From assembly GCA_021816455.1 (NCBI GenBank), contig JAKAXU010000005.1, positions 46,308-110,307 of the forward strand: a stretch of DNA of 64,000 nucleotides, read 5' to 3'. Below, piece after piece: positions 44,870 through 52,434 of the stretch. The translations under genes and the position numbers were made by a program. The notes beneath the pieces are model-generated. The model was given only the letters and a program-made list of their open reading frames with translations. It did no database searches and had not been told where the DNA came from. Within the stretch, counting starts at the first letter, position 1; each line of letters opens with the position of its first letter. The DNA comes from Acidobacteriota bacterium. GTDB taxonomy: Bacteria; Acidobacteriota; Terriglobia; Terriglobales; Acidobacteriaceae.

Positions 44870-45718
44870 ATGTCCGACCTCGAACTCCATACCGCTCCCT
44901 CTCAACTACCCCAGGTGCGCGTCGCCGTGCTCGGCACCGGCAAGATGGGTGGCATTCTGCTTCAGGCATTTCTCAAGGAAAATCTCTTTGCGCCCGAGCA
45001 GATTCATGCAACTGTCGCTCATGAGGAGCGAGCCACCGCGCTCGCCTCACAGTGGGGCGTCGATGTCTCCACCGACAATCTTGCAGCCGCGCGCCAGTCG
45101 GACCTCATCCTGCTCGGCGTCAAGCCATTTCAGGTGCCCGATCTGGTCGCGCAGATCCGTCCCGCGCTCACGCCCGAGAAGACCATTGTCTCTTTCGCCG
45201 CATCGGTAAAGACCGCGGCAATCGAGGAAGCCGCAGGCATGGAGATTCCGGTGATCCGCGCCATGCCCAACACGCCGTCCGCCCTCGGCGCCGGAGTCGC
45301 CGGTCTTTGCCGTGGACGCTTCGTGACCGACGAGCAGATGGAGCTGGCGCGGCGCATCTTTGAGACCGTCGGACGCACCGTCACGGTGGACGAAAAACAC
45401 ATGGATGCAGTCACCGGCTTGTCCGCCTCCGGACCGGCCTTCATCTACATCATCCTCGAATCGCTGGCCGAGGCTGGCGTCAAGGTCGGCCTGCCACGCG
45501 ACACAGCCACGCTGCTGGCCGCGCAAACCACCTTTGGCGCGGCCAAGATGGTGCTCGACACCGGCTATCACCCGGCTCTGCTCAAGGATGCTGTGACCAC
45601 CCCGGCCGGCTGCACCATCGACGGCATCCTCGAACTCGAAGAAGGCGGCCTGCGCGTAACGCTTATCAAGGCCGTCATGCGTGCCACCCAACGGGCCAAA
45701 GAGTTGGCCGCAGGGTAA
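44870..45718 (+). CDS. proC: Pyrroline-5-carboxylate reductase
   Basis: Last step of proline synthesis, NAD(P)H-dependent. Rossmann start RVAVLGTGKMGGILLQAF, central LILLGVKPFQVPDLV and IPVIRAMPNTPSALGAGV. The ProC signature region is AVTGLSASGPAFIYIILESL with LKDAVTTPAGCTIDGILELE. The 282 residues include about 14 extra at the N-terminus. AGGAA lies six bases before ATG 44870. A 189-bp gap with its own promoter-like word separates it from the DUF3825 gene. Confidence 0.97.
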   Translation: MSDLELHTAPSQLPQVRVAVLGTGKMGGILLQAFLKENLFAPEQIHATVAHEERATALASQWGVDVSTDNLAAARQSDLILLGVKPFQVPDLVAQIRPALTPEKTIVSFAASVKTAAIEEAAGMEIPVIRAMPNTPSALGAGVAGLCRGRFVTDEQMELARRIFETVGRTVTVDEKHMDAVTGLSASGPAFIYIILESLAEAGVKVGLPRDTATLLAAQTTFGAAKMVLDTGYHPALLKDAVTTPAGCTIDGILELEEGGLRVTLIKAVMRATQRAKELAAG

Positions 45719-45764
45719 CAGCGGCAGAGCTTGGCAACTCACATAATGAATTTACTCTCGCATG

Positions 45765-45773
45765 TGATATAGT
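45765..45773 (+). promoter_or_regulatory. Candidate extended -10 promoter for the DUF3825 gene
   Basis: TGATATAGT matches an extended -10 (TGn then TATAGT). No -35 is evident at 16-18 bases. If used, the leader would be about 125 bases and would contain the hairpin at 45873-45897. Confidence 0.35.
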
Positions 45774-45872
45774 ACGCATATAGAGGTTTTTGTAGCATCC
45801 GATAAGCCGTAGGGCAGCCTTACACAAAACACATCGTTTCGAGAACTCACAGAAGCTTTAGGTTGACAGAAC

Positions 45873-45897
45873 AACCCCCACCCAAACGGTGGGGGTT
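45873..45897 (+). terminator. Terminator-like hairpin just before the DUF3825 start
   Basis: A 10-bp perfect stem (aacccccacc / ggtgggggtt) with loop caaac, followed by ATTATTATTT. It ends 10 bases before ATG 45908. It may end proC transcription, or act as an attenuator of the DUF3825 gene if the promoter is upstream. The right arm is the only purine-rich stretch available as a ribosome site. Confidence 0.72.
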
Positions 45898-45907
45898 ATT
45901 ATTTGGT

Positions 45908-46804
45908 ATGGATTTGCAGCGATATTCTTCTCTGTTCACAAGAAGCAAAGAACAAGACAGGCAAACTGCGTTTGCTCATTTTCATCCATCTATAGATCAG
46001 CTAACGCAGGTTCAGGACTATGATTCGCCCTTCTTGGCAATAGCCGAAAAGACGCTGGAAGGCAGAGATGCCTGGTATTTCACACAGCCTAAATTCGAAA
46101 ATCGCTACCGAAATAAGCCTCCGAAGCTGCGTAATTATCTCCAGTACACATTTTCCAGACTGAGGGATTTGGAGACAAGGGAACCAGGTAGCTACTTCGT
46201 CGTAAGTGACGATCAGTCGTGGGCCTGTTTCAATTCAGGACTTCAGGATAAACGCTCAGCCGATCTCTTTTGTATTTTTGAGCGCTACCGAAATTCCGGA
46301 GTCTCCACAACTCCGGTTTCCGATTGGGTCTACAAAGGGACAGAAACTGCTCGATCTCCGGTCTTTCGCCAACATTTTGGGACTCGCCTCCCGAAACTTG
46401 CCTGGTACTCAAATGACAGCAGGGATTACGTGTTCGACACTAGCTATTCCTTGGACACAAGTATTTTTGACCACATGTTTGATCGCGCGAAGGAGCGTTC
46501 CGGTTTTCCCATGGATGCATCCGATGAGTCCGTAAGAAATTATCTTCGCGGCGCACTTGAAAACCTGATTCCCAAAATCCGCCGAAATTACAAAACCGCG
46601 ATCCCCGTTTATTACATCGAGGAAAAGCGGATGCAGTTGCTTCTTCCGTTCCACTCTTCCAATAGCAGCGATATCTCCTGTTTTCTAGTTGAGCGCGATG
46701 ATCCAAACCGCAGCTACCAGATAAAAACCATCCTCGATATGGATCAGGCCTATTTCAGTGCTCGATTGATCACGCGCCCCGACAAGGAATGGTTGAATCC
46801 ATAA
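45908..46804 (+). CDS. DUF3825-domain protein
   Basis: A 298-residue soluble protein recognised from the C-terminal half: FGTRLPKLAWYSNDSRDYVF, YSLDTSIFDHMFDRAKERSG, RRNYKTAIPVYYIEEKRMQL and the ending LDMDQAYFSARLITRPDKEW. DUF3825 is found in scattered bacteria and fungi, sometimes with predicted RNA-binding OST-HTH/LOTUS modules; its role is unknown. The N-terminal 95 residues (YSSLFTRSKEQDRQTAFAHF) match nothing known to me. Base and codon use is plainly more AT-rich than in both neighbours, which suggests transfer. ATG 45908 follows the hairpin with no good ribosome site; TTG 45863 in frame would read through the hairpin. Confidence 0.78.
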   Translation: MDLQRYSSLFTRSKEQDRQTAFAHFHPSIDQLTQVQDYDSPFLAIAEKTLEGRDAWYFTQPKFENRYRNKPPKLRNYLQYTFSRLRDLETREPGSYFVVSDDQSWACFNSGLQDKRSADLFCIFERYRNSGVSTTPVSDWVYKGTETARSPVFRQHFGTRLPKLAWYSNDSRDYVFDTSYSLDTSIFDHMFDRAKERSGFPMDASDESVRNYLRGALENLIPKIRRNYKTAIPVYYIEEKRMQLLLPFHSSNSSDISCFLVERDDPNRSYQIKTILDMDQAYFSARLITRPDKEWLNP

Positions 46805-46812
46805 GGACGAGC

Positions 46813-47901
46813 ATGCTGGATGATTCAGAGAAGCTTGCTCCGGGAATTCAGCTTCCGCTCCGTCGCCCTGCCTGGCTGCCCGCCTACATCCCGGAGTTGC
46901 AGGGACTGCGCGGCCTTGCTGTGCTGGCCGTCGTCCTCTACCACTGTCATCCTCTGCTGGTCGGCACACCTCTTTACGGCGTCTCGCTGTGGGGATGGTC
47001 CGGAGTCAATCTTTTCTTCGTTCTCTCCGGATTTCTCATCACTTCGATCCTGCTGGAGGCGCGCGGACGGCCGCATTACTTCCGCAACTTTTATGCGCGG
47101 CGCGCGCTGCGCATCTGGCCGGTATACCTGTTGCTTCTGATCGTCTGCTACAGCGTGCCGCTATGGTTTCTGGGCGACTCGCTCGCTCACCAGACACACT
47201 GGCGAACGCTGGCTGCCTACGCGCTCTTCCTGCAGAATCTGCGCCACACGCCGCTGCCCGGCACACTCGGACCAACCTGGTCGCTTGCCATTGAGGAACA
47301 GTATTACCTGCTCTGGGCGCCACTGGTCTGGCTGCTTGGCGCGCGGCGCGTTCTGCTTGCCTCCGCGCTCGGGGTGCTGCTCGTTCTCTCGCCGCTGCTG
47401 CGCATCCTGCACCCGCACTGGCTCACCCCCACGCATACACTCATCCACCTGGACGGCATCGCGCTGGGCAGCCTGCTCGCTGTCGCGCTCTTCTCGCTTC
47501 ATCTCGAGCGACGGATCTGGCTTGCAATGGGCATCGGCGGAGCTTGTCTGGGATGGCTGGCGACGGCGACAATCGCCGGCGGGACGGCGTTCCTGGACTC
47601 CGCACTGGCGCTGCTCTTTGCCGGAGTCGTTCTCATCGCCATCGCGGGCGGCGGCGCGCGCCTGCTGGCTCCGTTGCGACGCAGCCCGCTGGTTTTCTAC
47701 GGCACCATCAGCTACGGCCTCTACATGATTCACATTCTGGTCTTCGTCTACTTCGGCTCCTTCAGCGCGCGCCTTCCGCAGATGGGCGTCACAGGCAATC
47801 TGCTGATCGCACTGCTGCGTCTGCTTGCCTCCACGCTCGCCGCCACCGCGCTCTGGTATGGCTTTGAGTCGCAGATTCTGAAACTCAAGGCTCGTTTCTA
47901 G
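46813..47901 (+). CDS. Acyltransferase 3 (OafA/YrhL-type) membrane protein
   Basis: A 362-residue inner-membrane enzyme with about ten helices, adding acetyl or other acyl groups to surface polysaccharide or lipids. Family motifs: PELQGLRGLAVLAVVLYHCH (conserved His), GVNLFFVLSGFLITSILLEA, FYARRALRIWPVYLLLL and GPTWSLAIEEQYYLLWAPLV, then FYGTISYGLYMIHILVF. No C-terminal SGNH domain is fused. TAAGGACGAG precedes ATG 46813, nine bases after the DUF3825 stop. Its GC-rich codon use is like that of the rest of the window. Confidence 0.93.
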   Translation: MLDDSEKLAPGIQLPLRRPAWLPAYIPELQGLRGLAVLAVVLYHCHPLLVGTPLYGVSLWGWSGVNLFFVLSGFLITSILLEARGRPHYFRNFYARRALRIWPVYLLLLIVCYSVPLWFLGDSLAHQTHWRTLAAYALFLQNLRHTPLPGTLGPTWSLAIEEQYYLLWAPLVWLLGARRVLLASALGVLLVLSPLLRILHPHWLTPTHTLIHLDGIALGSLLAVALFSLHLERRIWLAMGIGGACLGWLATATIAGGTAFLDSALALLFAGVVLIAIAGGGARLLAPLRRSPLVFYGTISYGLYMIHILVFVYFGSFSARLPQMGVTGNLLIALLRLLASTLAATALWYGFESQILKLKARF

Positions 47902-47958
47902 CCCGTATTCCGCGGAGTTTTCCTCATCCGCTCATCGCCGCTGTACTACCATCACGAT

Positions 47959-48834
47959 ATGCGACCCACGGTCATCGTGCTCACCTTTAACTCAGAAGAT
48001 ACGCTCGGAGCAACGCTGGCGCAGGCCCGCAAACTCTCCGACGAAATCTTTGTCGTCGATTCCTTCAGCACGGATTCGACCGACTCGGTCGCTGCCTCCC
48101 TCGGCGCACAGGTGGTTCAGCATGCCTTTGAGCACTACGGCGCGCAGCGCAACTGGGCTATCGACAACCTGCCGGTCTCGCGCCCCTGGCAGCTTCACCT
48201 GGACGCCGACGAAGTGATGGACGACACGCTGGTGCAGTCGATCCTCGACCTCTCCGATAACCCGCCGCACACCGGCTACTTTGTTCCGCGCTACGTGCGC
48301 TTTCTGGGTCGTGTGATGCGCCACGGAGCCATGAGTCCCACCTGGCATCTGCGCCTCTTTCGCAATGGAGCGGGCCGCTGCGAAGACCGCAAATACGACC
48401 AGCATTTCCTGCTGCTCTCCGGTTCCAGCGGCCAGTTGCGTGGGGTGATGATCGACGATATCGCCATGAGCCTTTCGGAGTGGACCGCGCGCCACAACCG
48501 CTGGGCCGACAGCGAGGTCGCCGAGCTTTTCGCAGCACAGTCGGCAAATCGGCTCCAACCCGACCTCTTCGGGACGCCATCGCAGCGCAAGCGCTTTCTG
48601 CGCGAGCGGTACAACCGCATGCCGCTGTTCGTTCGTCCGTATCTCTTCTTCTTCTATCGCTACTTCCTGCGCCTCGGCATCCTCGACGGCAGGGAAGGCT
48701 TCATTTACTGGACCCTTCAGACCTTCTGGTTCCGTTTTCTGATCGACGCCAAAATCTGGGAGCGCCGCAACCGTGAGCGCATCCGTCAACCAATCGATTC
48801 CACGCTCATCTCCGGAGAAAAAACAACGCCGTGA
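47959..48834 (+). CDS. GT2 glycosyltransferase, LPS-core WaaE/KdtX-like
   Basis: A 291-residue cytoplasmic or membrane-associated inverting transferase. The N-terminus VIVLTFNSEDTLGATLAQAR with EIFVVDSFSTDSTDSVA is the nucleotide site. The metal motif is LHLDADEVMDD. The segments YGAQRNWAIDNLPVSRPWQL and the aromatic C-terminus (VRPYLFFFYRYFLRLGILDG, EGFIYWTLQTFWFRFLIDAK) are like WaaE heptose beta-1,4-glucosyltransferases. The acceptor cannot be read from the sequence. The stop overlaps the ackA GTG as GTGA (48831-48834). Confidence 0.9.
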   Translation: MRPTVIVLTFNSEDTLGATLAQARKLSDEIFVVDSFSTDSTDSVAASLGAQVVQHAFEHYGAQRNWAIDNLPVSRPWQLHLDADEVMDDTLVQSILDLSDNPPHTGYFVPRYVRFLGRVMRHGAMSPTWHLRLFRNGAGRCEDRKYDQHFLLLSGSSGQLRGVMIDDIAMSLSEWTARHNRWADSEVAELFAAQSANRLQPDLFGTPSQRKRFLRERYNRMPLFVRPYLFFFYRYFLRLGILDGREGFIYWTLQTFWFRFLIDAKIWERRNRERIRQPIDSTLISGEKTTP

Positions 48835-50036
48835 CTGCGCTGCCTATCCTGGTTCTCAACGCTGGCTCATCCTCGATCAAATTCGCCTGCTTCTCCGCGA
48901 CATCCGCCGATCAGTCACTGATTGCATCGGGCGCCGTGGAAGGTATCGGCTCCGCTGGACAGGGCCGCTGCTGGCTGCGCGACTCCGCAGGATCCACACT
49001 GCACGATGAAGCCGTGGATATCTCCGACTCCGCCGACGGATTTGCGCGTATTCCGCGCCTGCTCGACGCGCACCCCGAACTGCCACGCCCGAAGGCGATC
49101 GGGCATCGCATGGTTTGCAGCAGCCCGGAGGTGACCGAGAATCAGCGTGTAACGCCCGCGCTGATCGCCACGATCGAGCGTTACGTGCACTTCGCTCCGC
49201 TGCATACGCCGCCCGCGCTGGAGATCCTGCGCCACACGCTCGCCGCGTATCCGGCGGTACCCAACTTCATCGTGCTCGATAGCTGGTTTCATCGCGATCT
49301 GCCGCCGGTCGCGCGCTCGCTGCCCATTCCTGCGCGCTACGCCGCGCTCGGCGTCCATCGCTACGGCGCGCATGGCATCTCCTACGAATCAATCCTGAAT
49401 CAGCTTGCGCCTGCTATTCCGGAGCGGCTCATCGTCGCACATCTCGGCAACGGCTCAAGCATCACGGCCATCCGGAATGGCCGATCGATCGACACCTCGA
49501 TGGGCCTGACGCCGACCGGCGGCCTCATCTCCGCCACGCGAACCGGCGAGATCGATCCCGGAGTGCTGCTCTTCCTGCTGCGTGAGGTGGCCAGGACCAC
49601 CCCGAGCGCCGCCGATGCGGCCGATACCGTCGAGCGCATTGTCAATCGCGAATCCGGCCTGCTTGGCGTCAGTGGAATCTCCAACGACATGCGTACGCTG
49701 CGCCGGGCCATCGCCGAAGGCGACGCCAGGGCGCGTCTTGCCGTCGATCTCTTCACCACCGCCATCCGCAAGTTCATCGGCGCGTACATTGCCGAACTCG
49801 GCGGCCTCGATTTGCTCGTCTTCACCGGCGGCATCGGCCAGCACGACAGCGCCACGCGCGCCGAGGTCTGCCGCAACCTGGACGTATTCGGCATCCTGCT
49901 CGATTCGGCGCGCAATACGGCTCACGATGCTGAACGCATCTCGGCAGATGGCTCCGCCGTTCCTGTGCGCACCCTTCCGTGCGCCGAGGAGCAGGTCATC
50001 GTCCGCCACGTTCTGCGACTGCTTGCAGCCGGATGA
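48831..50036 (+). CDS. ackA: Acetate kinase, divergent
   Basis: Makes acetyl phosphate from acetate and ATP, or the reverse for ATP. The ASKHA fold motifs are in order: LVLNAGSSSIKF, GHRMVCSSPEVTE (normally HRVVHGG), LDSWFHRDLP (normally DTAFH), RYGAHGISYE, VAHLGNGSSITA, DTSMGLTPTGGL, RTGEIDPGV, FTGGIGQHD and AEEQVIVRH. The residues matching the known Asn, Arg, Asp, His, Arg and Glu of the active site are all there. The His-Gly-Gly after the first Arg is Cys-Ser-Ser, so substrate size or rate may differ. The GTG start overlaps the glycosyltransferase stop. A phosphotransacylase gene is 11 kb further on. Confidence 0.92.
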   Translation: MTALPILVLNAGSSSIKFACFSATSADQSLIASGAVEGIGSAGQGRCWLRDSAGSTLHDEAVDISDSADGFARIPRLLDAHPELPRPKAIGHRMVCSSPEVTENQRVTPALIATIERYVHFAPLHTPPALEILRHTLAAYPAVPNFIVLDSWFHRDLPPVARSLPIPARYAALGVHRYGAHGISYESILNQLAPAIPERLIVAHLGNGSSITAIRNGRSIDTSMGLTPTGGLISATRTGEIDPGVLLFLLREVARTTPSAADAADTVERIVNRESGLLGVSGISNDMRTLRRAIAEGDARARLAVDLFTTAIRKFIGAYIAELGGLDLLVFTGGIGQHDSATRAEVCRNLDVFGILLDSARNTAHDAERISADGSAVPVRTLPCAEEQVIVRHVLRLLAAG

Positions 50037-50109
50037 AGCAGGCGGTTCATCCGGAGGATGGAATTCTTCCGCCGCGCGCGTGCACTAAACTGAAGTCTCC
50101 GGAGACGCC

Positions 50110-51078
50110 ATGCCCGCACTCAACCGTCCAGCCTCCAGCCAAACCCCCTCTGTCGCGCTGCGCCGTTTTGCCTGGGTAGTGCTGGTCTACTTCATCGCCA
50201 CCATTCTTTGGGGCACAGTGGTCCGCGCGACAGGCTCCGGCGCTGGTTGCGGAGACCACTGGCCGCTCTGCAACGGCACCGTCATGCAGCAGACGCCCAG
50301 CATGGAGACCATGGTCGAGTTTGCTCATCGCATCACTGCCGGGCTGGATGTGCTGCTGGTGCTGGCGCTCCTGCTGTGGAGCTGGCGCAGCACCGTCCCG
50401 CACCACCTTGCTCGTCGGGCCGCTGCCGCCGCCGTCTTCTTCACCTTCACCGAGGCGCTGCTGGGCGCGCTGCTGGTCAAACTCGGACTGACCGCCGACA
50501 GCCATTCTCCGCTGCGTCCGCCGTTTCTTGCTCTTCACCTGAGCAACACGCTGCTGCTGGTCGCCGCCCTGGCCATGACGGCGCATCTGCTGGGCCGTGC
50601 GGAGGGCTTCCGCTGGCGCGATCTGCGCATCACTCATCCAGTCGGCACCACGATCGGGATGATCGCGGTGATGATCGTCGGCGTTACCGGATCACTGGCG
50701 GCGCTCGGCGACACGCTTTTCCCAGCCACTTCGCTACGCTCTTCGCTGGCCGAGGATTTCTCCGAGCACAGCACATGGCTGCTGCGTTGGCGCTGGACGC
50801 ACCCGTCCTTCGCCATCCTTGCCAGCATCTTTCTCATCTGGGTGCTCATCCGCGCCAATCGCCGCGGCAGCCCGTGGGACAATCGCGGCCTTTCGATGCT
50901 CGTGGTCGGCCTGCTGGCGCTGCAATATCTGCTGGGCGCGGTGGATGTCTGGCTGCTTGCCCCGGTCTGGATGCAGGTGATTCACCTGCTGGGCGCCGAC
51001 GTTCTCTGGTCGGCGCTGGTCGTGCTGACGGCGCGGCTGACCCTGGTGCCGCGCGAGCCATCACAGGCTCTATCGTGA
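50110..51078 (+). CDS. ctaA: COX15/CtaA-family heme A synthase
   Basis: Membrane enzyme (322 residues, eight helices) oxidising heme O to heme A for cytochrome oxidase. Key features: ATGSGAGCGDHWPLCNG with two cysteines in the first outer loop, the heme-ligand helices MVEFAHRITAGLDVLL and LALHLSNTLLLV, and in the second half RWTHPSFAILASIF and MQVIHLLGADVLWSALV. The two halves are pseudo-symmetric as usual. GGAG precedes the ATG. No ctaB or cox genes are adjacent. Repeat copy 2 starts nine bases after its stop. Confidence 0.92.
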   Translation: MPALNRPASSQTPSVALRRFAWVVLVYFIATILWGTVVRATGSGAGCGDHWPLCNGTVMQQTPSMETMVEFAHRITAGLDVLLVLALLLWSWRSTVPHHLARRAAAAAVFFTFTEALLGALLVKLGLTADSHSPLRPPFLALHLSNTLLLVAALAMTAHLLGRAEGFRWRDLRITHPVGTTIGMIAVMIVGVTGSLAALGDTLFPATSLRSSLAEDFSEHSTWLLRWRWTHPSFAILASIFLIWVLIRANRRGSPWDNRGLSMLVVGLLALQYLLGAVDVWLLAPVWMQVIHLLGADVLWSALVVLTARLTLVPREPSQALS

Positions 51079-51086
51079 AGAGCCGC

Positions 51087-51200
51087 AGAGCGTTTTCGCT
51101 CACACTGCTTACCGGGAAGGCGCTCTCGGCGTGGCTTTTCCTTAATGAAAAGCCACACTCACCATTGCCCGTCTGTATAGACAATGAGCGAAAACGCTCT
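51087..51200 (+). repeat. Dispersed structured repeat, copy 2
   Basis: 114-bp element with ends AGAGCGTTTTCGCTCA and TGAGCGAAAACGCTCT, perfect inverted repeats of each other. Each end can also fold alone (GAGCG tttt CGCTC). The centre is a 10-bp stem GTGGCTTTTC / GAAAAGCCAC with loop cttaat. The last bases (CT at 51199-51200) plus the next A form the TAG stop of the convergent M24 gene. Confidence 0.95.
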
Positions 51201-52347
51201 AAAGCATCAGCACGCCCGCGGCTGTGTACTCCACACCGTCGCAGGCGGCGCGCAGCTCCGGCAGATCGGGGGTCGCCGTCAGCGTCTCGATCTTTCCGTC
51301 GCGCAGCAGCGCCGTATCCTCCGCTTTGCCGCCAGCCGCGCTGGGATTCCAGGCAAACGCCTGGCAGTTGGTGACGCGCTCGGTGCCCTGCGGCGTGGCT
51401 ACCCACTCCCGCTCCCAGTAGCCGGTCGCCCCACCCTGATGATGCCTGCGCTCCTCGCCCGGAAAACCGGCGTCCGCATAGGATTGCTCCGCCACGCGAT
51501 ACAGCTCCGCAGCTGTCGCTCCGGCACGGGTGTGATGGAGCAATGCCGCATTTACTTTGACCGCAGCTTCGAATCCCCGCCGCAGCTCATCCGGCAGCGC
51601 GCCGAAATGCGCGAAACGAGTGATGGAAACCGTCAGCCCCCACTTGCGCGCGCACAGATTCAGCATGGCGTATCTTTCAAGTTTCCTGCCGCGCGCCACC
51701 GCGTGCTTGTATTTCACGATGCGCTCATCGGCAGCCATCAGATAGACCGACGGCTGAATGCCGCGCACGAGCAGCGCTGAGGCAACCCGCGCCTCCATTT
51801 CGAACTCGCTGATGCCCGGGCGCAGCGTCCGCAACACCCCGGCCGTAGCAGATGCGGTCGCCGCTCCAAGCCAGCGGAAACGCCGGATCTCCGTCTCGCC
51901 GAGGCTGGCGCGCAGCGGGTAAAGATGCGCCGCTGCCATTCCTGGCGTCGGCACATCGCAGGCCACCTGCGGCCCGGCAATCTCCAGTGCTCGCTCCGCG
52001 GTTGCGTCCTCGTACCAGGGAAAGATCACCGGCTCAAAACCGAGCGGGCCGAATTCTTCGTCGCCGAGCCGCGGTGCTTCGTTCTCCGTCGTCAGGTAGA
52101 AACATCGTCCGTCGGAGGCAACCAGCACGGAGCCGACACCGGTCTCCGACGGCGTCAGGACGCGCAGTTCCACTGCTCCTCCGGTCAGCCAGGCGATGTT
52201 TTCGCTGCGCCGCAGCAGCACGCCGTGCAGCTCGCGCTCACGCATCCACTCCAATAGCAGCGCTCGCTTGGCGTCGATCTCTTCGCTCCAGTCCGCCGCG
52301 CTCAGCAACAACTCCCCGTTCACCATCAGATCTTTCTGAATCCCCAT
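51199..52347 (-). CDS. M24 (creatinase/aminopeptidase-fold) protein, probably without metal site
   Basis: A 382-residue protein with a creatinase-like N-terminal domain (ALLLEWMRERELHGVLLRRS) and a pita-bread C-terminal domain. Where M24 peptidases have their two metal Asp residues the sequence reads AMLNLCARKWGLTVSITRFA; the His motif is HHQGGATGYWEREWVATP, and the Glu positions are also altered (CQAFAWNPS, KAEDTALL keeps one). The fold is kept but the di-metal centre seems lost, as in FACT-type or creatinase-type relatives. It follows the isomerase gene by 87 bases. Its stop codon is completed by repeat copy 2. Start ATG 52347 has a modest ribosome site; ATG 52326 is an alternative. Confidence 0.82.
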   Translation of the reverse strand: MGIQKDLMVNGELLLSAADWSEEIDAKRALLLEWMRERELHGVLLRRSENIAWLTGGAVELRVLTPSETGVGSVLVASDGRCFYLTTENEAPRLGDEEFGPLGFEPVIFPWYEDATAERALEIAGPQVACDVPTPGMAAAHLYPLRASLGETEIRRFRWLGAATASATAGVLRTLRPGISEFEMEARVASALLVRGIQPSVYLMAADERIVKYKHAVARGRKLERYAMLNLCARKWGLTVSITRFAHFGALPDELRRGFEAAVKVNAALLHHTRAGATAAELYRVAEQSYADAGFPGEERRHHQGGATGYWEREWVATPQGTERVTNCQAFAWNPSAAGGKAEDTALLRDGKIETLTATPDLPELRAACDGVEYTAAGVLML

Positions 52348-52434
52348 CGACCATCCCGCTTTCGGTAAAAACCTGCTCGGACAAAACGGGCGCTGTGCCT
52401 GAGCCAGCGCCCACGAAAAGCGAAGCGGAAAAAC

